A DNA stretch of 64,000 bases from Rotaria socialis (lineage: Eukaryota > Rotifera > Eurotatoria > Philodinida > Philodinidae): the NCBI GenBank assembly GCA_905331475.1, contig CAJNYU010002345.1:62001-126000 (forward strand). The letters are read 5' to 3'. The first letter of the stretch is position 1, and each line of letters begins with the position of its first letter. Shown here piece after piece: positions 57,736-64,000 of this stretch. A program made the translations under genes and the position numbers. Under the pieces are notes generated by a model that was given only the letters and a program-made list of their open reading frames with translations, ran no database searches and was not told where the DNA came from.

Positions 57736-58983
57736 ATGATTTCATCTGAAATAAATTTCATTGATGAATTATCTTATCGTCAAATTCAATGTGAATTAAA
57801 AAAACGTCGTTTAAGTTCAACTGGCAAGAAAATTATCATTGTAAAACGATTGAAAGTTGCATATGAGAATGAAATAATAAAAAGTATGCCAATTAATAAT
57901 ATTTTTTTTATTATTGAGATGTACTTATTTTGTATTGAGTAATTAGATCAATTATCAAATGTAACAAAATTTCATGATCTTCCAAATGAAATCTATCGAG
58001 AAATATTCGATTATTTATGTTCGTTCGATATTATGCATTCATTCCATGGGCTTAATCATCGTTTAAGTGAAGTCATTCGAGACATTCCAATGAAATTAAA
58101 TTTTAATGATTTATCTCAAATTGAGTATAAACGTGTATTAAAACATGTTGTACCGAAAATAATTGATCAATCGGTGTCTATAGAAATAGGACAATCCTAT
58201 AAAATGAATCGTTGCTTTTCTTCTTTGTATAGTTCAGAATCTCTTATTGATTCGTTTATTCAATCATTAGATTTTAATCAATTCGTTAATCTTCAATTTC
58301 TTTCACTCACTTCACCTAGTCAAAGTCAATTAAAATTATTGTCTTCAGTTATACCAAATATGCTATCGCTTCGTTCATTACGACTTCTAGAACAAAATGA
58401 TTTAAGTAAATTAAATGAAACAATTTGTAAACTTGTACTTGCAAATAATTCTTATTGTTCGCACGATAAACGTTGCCATCGTAAACATCTTTTCATCGAA
58501 ACAAATCTTCCATTTAAAACTCTTACTCTTCTTCATAAATATTTTATTAACAAAATTTCATTTGACTGCATACAAATAGATATTCGTTGTGCATTGTTTT
58601 ATCATCCTCGTGCATTAACACATATTGATTGTAATGGCCTATCTAATCTTATATCAAATATGACTTATTTTAAAATCGATATGAAATATGGAACATTTCA
58701 AACAACGTTCGATTTCATTCAACGTTTTTCAACGATACATCATCTATCTGTTAAAACTGTTTTAGAAGCATATGCGAATGGACATCAGTGGGCTGAGTTA
58801 CTTGCTCAAATGCCAAATCTAATCAAACTTGATCTTGATATTCATTTTGATTCGTATAAATCTGATCAAGAATTACAAACGTTTCAAACAAAGTTTTGGT
58901 CGGAACGTCAATGGATTGTTCAATTTGTTGAAAGTCACCATTTTAGTTCTTCCAACTGTAAAATTATACATCACAGTATTTAA
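57736..58983 (+). CDS. SAP-like plus F-box protein
   Basis: Exons 57736-57883 and 57947-58983 join (A|AT) to 394 residues. The start is ATG 57736, because an acceptor-like TTTTGTAG abuts it; an in-frame ATG at 57718 lies before that site. The N-terminus resembles a SAP helix-extended-helix (LSYRQIQCELKKRRLSSTGK), a DNA/RNA-binding motif. Exon 2 begins with an F-box (FHDLPNEIYREIFDYLCSFD...SFHGLNHRL), the Skp1-binding element of SCF ubiquitin ligases. The rest is leucine-rich with no repeat that I can align, as in many F-box proteins of small invertebrates. SAP with F-box is unusual. The target is unknown. Confidence 0.7.
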
Positions 58984-59112
58984 ATTCGATGATATATTAT
59001 ATACAGTACTTTTATTTTTGTTATATAAAAATAAAACAATAGAATCATTCAGATACCTAAAGAATTGTATTTATTAGCTGTTGTAGATAAATTATTTTTT
59101 CTTAAAAATAAA

Positions 59113-62100
59113 ATGGCATCATCAACAAGTGCAGATCCAACAGTCATAGCTAAAGAAATCAAAGCACAATTAAAACAAGCTCGAGAAGTTTTCAATCAAA
59201 AAGATTATAGTGCAGCTCTGAAATTATGCGAAGTAAGATTTTTAAATTTCATAACACTGTATATAAACACTTGAATACACTATAGGCAATTGTTAAAAAA
59301 GATAAAACTTGCTATACAGGTTGGATTATGATTGCTGCTTGTGCACAAGAATTAAAACAATTTCATCAAGCTGAATCTGCTTTGCATAAAGCAATTGAAC
59401 TCGATGAAAATCAATCGGTTGTTTATCAAGTAGAGTTGATTGTGAAGATTGCGACTATGCATTGATATTTTCTTCGATAGGGTATTGTACAATTAAGTGA
59501 ACGTGCACCAGGCTTTCTAAATGAAAGTGATATTACAAGTGCATTTCGAAAATTATGTTCACTAACTCGTCCAACGTATGTTAAAAATCGAATGTGTAAT
59601 GTTCAACATAATTTACATAACTATTAATCAATAGGGATCCAACAAAATTCTTTGATCATGCAAAAAAATATATTGAATATTTAAAGAAAAAAATCGAAGT
59701 TCAACCTGTAACTACAAATGAACAAACTAATCCATATCGAATACAATTAGCTGAACTTTGTAAGGAAATCGTTGAAGAAAAACGTCTCCAATTAAATCAA
59801 GACGACGAACGACACTATCGATTATTGTCTACGGAAATACTTGCAACAATGAAAACAATTTCAACGATTCTAAATGAATTTGTTAGTTGTAAAATAAAAA
59901 CAAGTTGTTGTCTGTTTATAAATAGTTTATTAATTTCAGTTAAGTAGTAACTATTTTTGGCTTTCACAAAGTAGTTCAGATAATATTCTACGTTTAAATT
60001 ATTATGAAAAATATATTCAATCAATTTGTCAAGTAAGAAAATCTTGGAAATGAAATTTAATTTTATTCACAAAAAAAGAATTTACAATTTCTTTAGATGG
60101 GCCGCTCTAGTGCTGATATAGTTGATTATTGTAATGAATGTCTAGCACTATTTCCGAATTCAAGAATAGCTCAAAATACTATAATAATTATTAATCTTGA
60201 AACATTATTACCGCAAATATGTAAAATTGTCAAGCAGCTTTTATTCTTTCTAAATATTTGATTTTATGCTTTAGACGATTCATTGGCACCTATAGCAAAA
60301 TTAACTGATGCATTAAATCGTATTCGTTCAGATGAAAATAGTCAAATATCAATACCAGCTATTTGTGGTAAAGCTTATTTTTCTATTCGAAATGGGAAAT
60401 ATTCAACTGCACTCGAATCATTGCTTAATCTCAATGAAGAAGATGGTTATCATCTTGTTATTATTTTCAAAATGGTTTGTTATGCTCATTTACATATTAT
60501 TAAAGAGACAATAGATATGGTCAGTATCGGTAAGTTCACTAGAAAAGAAACGGCCTAGATATGGATGATAATAATAAGCTTTATTGTTTTAGCACGTACA
60601 AAATTGACAAATTTTATTGTGAAAGATGTTGTATCATCGATTGAATCATTAATAGATCTTTGTTTAGCTCTGATTACATATGATCAGGGTCTTTATGAAA
60701 AATCTATTCAATTATTTGAGAAAGTATTGTATTTTAAAAATATGAAAATTTATGCGATGATCTTTGTCTATATTAGCTTCATCATGTAACCAATAAGTTT
60801 CATAATCGAGCCGTTTATGGTCAATTCAATGCTTATATCAAGCTAAATAAACCCATCGAGGGTCGTACATGCTACGATACAATAAAAGATAATTTGGAAT
60901 CAAATCAAGAATTATCCTGTCGTCTTCAATTAGCTCAACTTGAAGAATATCCTAGTGAACTTCTTAAAATGTATGTTATACTTCAAAAAGAAAATCATCC
61001 TAAAATTTGACTTTTTTGTTTCTGAAATCTTTCAGAGTGCAAGCTGCACTGAAGGAAGCTAATGAAAATGAAGAATTATTTGAATTAACTGTTCAAGGAT
61101 GGTTATCAGTTGGACAAGCTTATCTATCTATTCAACGTTCGAATGATATGTTTGATAAAGATCAATGTAAATATGCATTTGATAAGGTTAGTCGTAAACG
61201 AGAGAGAAAACATTCTTCCTTTCAGTATAATTTGTTTAAATTCAATTTAGGCCATTGAACTGGATGAATATTTTTGGGAAAGTTATGCATGTTTAAGTAG
61301 ATATTATAATGAAATAGAACAAAGCTTACCGGAAGCATTAGCCTATTCAAAGCGTGCTTTTGAATTAAATGAAAATATTGAAAGTGTACAAATAACTTAT
61401 GTTGATAATCTTCTGCAGGCTGAACAAATCGTAAATTCAGTATTTTCGTTTTCATGGCTTTATTTTTTGTTTTTATTTAGTATGACGCAATAGAAATCCT
61501 TGAACGTATACTTGCTATGAATAATATGAAAACATGGGCACATTTTCGATATGGACTTGTTTCTCTTCGAATAAATAATGTTTATAATGCTGTAAAAGCA
61601 TTACAAATTGTTTCTCGGCGGCCGCCTGTTTCTGGGTAAGAATCTGCTGTAGGAATTCTCAGGCAGAGCGGAATTATTAAATTCAGCAACTTATGAAGAT
61701 TTCGTTTCTCACAGAACAAAAGATTCTTCGCTTTGTCAAGAAATCTTTCTTGTCTCTTTATTTCAGAGCTACTTGGTCAGCATTAGGTGATGCACACTTA
61801 CATACAAACAATTTAAAAACAGCATTGAGTTGTTATCATAAAGCAACATCATTAGAACGTGAAACACTTTATTCGTTAACGAGACAAGCATTTACTATGA
61901 CATTACTCGGTCGTTTCATTGAAGCTATTTCATTGTTTGATAAAGTTATCGATCAATCACCGAAATATCTTCTAGCTCGAAAAGGTTCTATATTTGTATT
62001 CGTGGGTTTTCTAGTTTATCTATTTTGTTTTCTTAGGGAAAGGTGAAGCTCATCTTTATCTTGCTATTCAACAAGTAGGACTTTATAAAGATCAATCAGC

Positions 62101-64000
62101 GGTTATTCAAGTTCAACAATCACTTACAGTAAGTTCTAAAATTAAATTCCTTATGGTTAATAAATATCTCTAAATAAAAGGCATTTCATGATGCTGTATG
62201 TTTGCAATCTAATTATGCTTGTTTATGGAAAAAATATGGTGATGCATGTATGCTTCTTCATCCAGTTAATGATGATTTAATTTATATACGTTTACCATCC
62301 TTAACAAAAAAATTCGATGAAAATAAAATCAAAGATCCTGATGGTTGTATTGTTTTAAGAAAAATCGATCTTCTTCAACGTGCACAAAAGTATTCATAGA
62401 TTTTTCTCTTCCGTTATATATTCTTTTCTACGATAGATGTTACATGCAAGCAATTCGTCTTAAATCACGTTCGGCAGTCTATTGGTCATGTCTTGCTCAA
62501 TGTGTTTATATTCAAGCTCGTCATAATTCAGATGAGCAACGCATGCTTATGTTAGCATTGGAATACATGAAAGTAGCAATTTCATTAAAACCTAATGATC
62601 ATTTAATTTGGAATGCACTTGGTGTTATTGCAGCACATCCAGGTAGATGAGAAGATTCTTTCGGCGGAATTTCTTGCTTAATTTTCATAAACAGACGACA
62701 GTGTAATACATTGTTTTCTAAATCTTAATCAGTAGAGTCATTTCTTCAGTTTTTTTGTTATAGTTAGATCAAAGAATTACGAAATTCATAATGTCTCGAT
62801 TATTTGAGAATGTATCAAAACATTTGTTCCGATAGTTCTCAAATCAAAATAGGAATAAAGAATAATTTAAATGTATACTTATTTGTTTTAGCGATGAATG
62901 AGTCTGGTTTAGCCCAACATTGCTTTTTTAAATCACTTCAATTACAACGATCGGCTGTCGTCTATACAAATCTTGGTTTTCTTTATTATCGTCATGAAAA
63001 TATAGACTTAGCAAATAAAGCATTTTCTAAAGCTCAACAAACTGATCCAACACATTCATTAGCTTGGATTGGACAAGTATGAATCTTTATTTTTCTCAGA
63101 ATTTATTCTGATTTAATTAAATGATTCTATTCGTAGGCACTTATTGCTGAAAAAATTGATTATAATGAATCGATTGATCTCTATCGTCATTGTGTTGATC
63201 TTTCGAATCATGTAAAGAATAAACTAATAATAAGTTTTTAAGAGAGGAAAAAAATGTCTTCTCTTTTCTCTTTAGTCTCAAGGTTTATATGGTTATGGAA
63301 AAGCAATTGCACATCTTCTTATCAAACCAAATAGCAAGTCAACTGATATTTATCGATATTCAGTTGACTATTTGAACGGTAATCAACGGGCAGCAGACGC
63401 ATTAACAAAATATATTCGTAAGTGCTTTCTTTTTGTTTTTTTTATTAGTTTAAATTATTTTAATTCAAAATTATTTATAGAACGAAATCCAGCAGATATA
63501 AATGCCTTACAGTGTTTGGCTATTCTACATGAATTCAACCAACGGTTTACTCAAGCAGCCAATGCTTATAAACTGTAATTAAATCATCATTTAGTTTCAA
63601 ATTGAAATTTTCATTTTTCATTTAGTGCTTTGAGCCATATGAATCAACAAAATGAATCATCAAATGTGATACGAAATGATTACGCACGTGTAAAATGGTA
63701 TGAAGTAAAGGCGAAATATATAAATCATTATGTTTTATTGTTGTAGTCGAAGTGGTGATACCCAATTGGATGCGTTCGTTGTAACAGATAATAAACTAAC
63801 ATTGCTGAATGTTCTTTGGTTAGCAGTAGCTTATGGAAAAATGAATAAGCAAACAGAGGCTATTGAAAGTTTGTTTTCATTAATTGAAAAATGGTTTTGG
63901 AATTGTTTTTCTTTTGAAATTTAGTTTTAAAAAGTGTTATTGATGATTCTGCAACTTCAAATAAAGATCGTTCAGTTCTATTAACTTTTCTTGGACTTCA
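59113..64000 (+). CDS. SKIC3: SKI complex TPR subunit (TTC37/SKI3), cut at window end
   Basis: About 23 exons; approximate bounds: 59113-59232, 59286-59429, 59481-59575, 59635-59881, 59940-60032, 60097-60220, 60275-60529, 60593-60723, 60798-60970, 61036-61186, 61251-61430, 61481-61635, 61767-61984, 62037-62128, 62181-62389, 62437-62642, 62892-63076, 63137-63211, 63276-63417, 63481-63574, 63626-63697, 63747-63868, then 63925 to the window end. Over 1000 residues of tetratricopeptide repeats. Landmarks shared with TTC37: WNALGVIAAHP, GLAQHCFFKSLQLQ, NLGFLYYRHENIDLANKAF and LAWIGQALIAE. SKI3 is the scaffold of the Ski helicase complex that feeds mRNA to the cytoplasmic exosome. The start ATG is 130 bp after the F-box gene's stop. 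The C-terminus is outside the window. No frame break seen. Confidence 0.92.

Overview
This window is nuclear DNA from an AT-rich eukaryote with compact genes. Introns are mostly about 50-70 nt with GT..AG ends, exons are short, and neighbouring genes sit 100-350 bp apart. The content points to an animal with motile cilia: RSPH1, a CCDC42/CFAP73-type coiled coil, RRM1, PDIA3, SKIC3/TTC37, a White-type ABCG transporter and a RanBP2-like nucleoporin. A six-bladed NHL-repeat protein and an R-S-E type ADP-ribosyltransferase, both of kinds I associate with bdelloid rotifers, make a bdelloid (AT-rich, Rotaria-like) the best guess. That assignment is inference. Exon joins below were made by hand from splice signals and reading phase, so ends may be off by 1-2 bases.

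Layout. 1-5957: start of an EF-hand gene and a complete 14-exon White/ABCG half-transporter, both on the minus strand. 5958-12220: no genes, but several non-autonomous repeats, two of them foldback elements with clear target-site duplications (TSDs). 12221-24483: a coiled-coil gene, then three closely packed genes (CCDC42-like, a cysteine-rich one-pass membrane protein, and RSPH1 divergent from it), a probable cilium neighbourhood. 24989-27600: secreted, very acidic Asp/Thr/Ser-rich proteins built from a duplicated two-exon module. 29222-38755: a RanBP2-like nucleoporin with two Ran-binding domains, then ribonucleotide reductase large subunit, both on the minus strand. 38756-43780: repeat-rich ground with a Tigger-like terminus, a 100-N assembly gap, a broken beta-lactamase-like gene, and a GC-richer island holding a decaying 159-bp tandem repeat. 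43781-50800: NHL protein, a dispersed repeat whose inverted relative lies at 7.6-8.2 kb, an ADP-ribosyltransferase, a dead MULE transposase and another foldback element. 51250-64000: a small acidic ORF, a perilipin-like gene divergent from PDIA3, a SAP/F-box gene, and SKIC3/TTC37 running off the right edge.

Housekeeping functions covered are dNTP synthesis (RRM1), ER oxidative folding (PDIA3), RNA exosome support (SKIC3), nuclear transport (RanBP2-like) and ciliary structure (RSPH1, CCDC42/CFAP73). The least explained parts are the acidic secreted cassette cluster, the cysteine-rich membrane protein between two ciliary genes, the 159-bp repeat island, and the set of foldback elements whose arms are made of short internal repeats.
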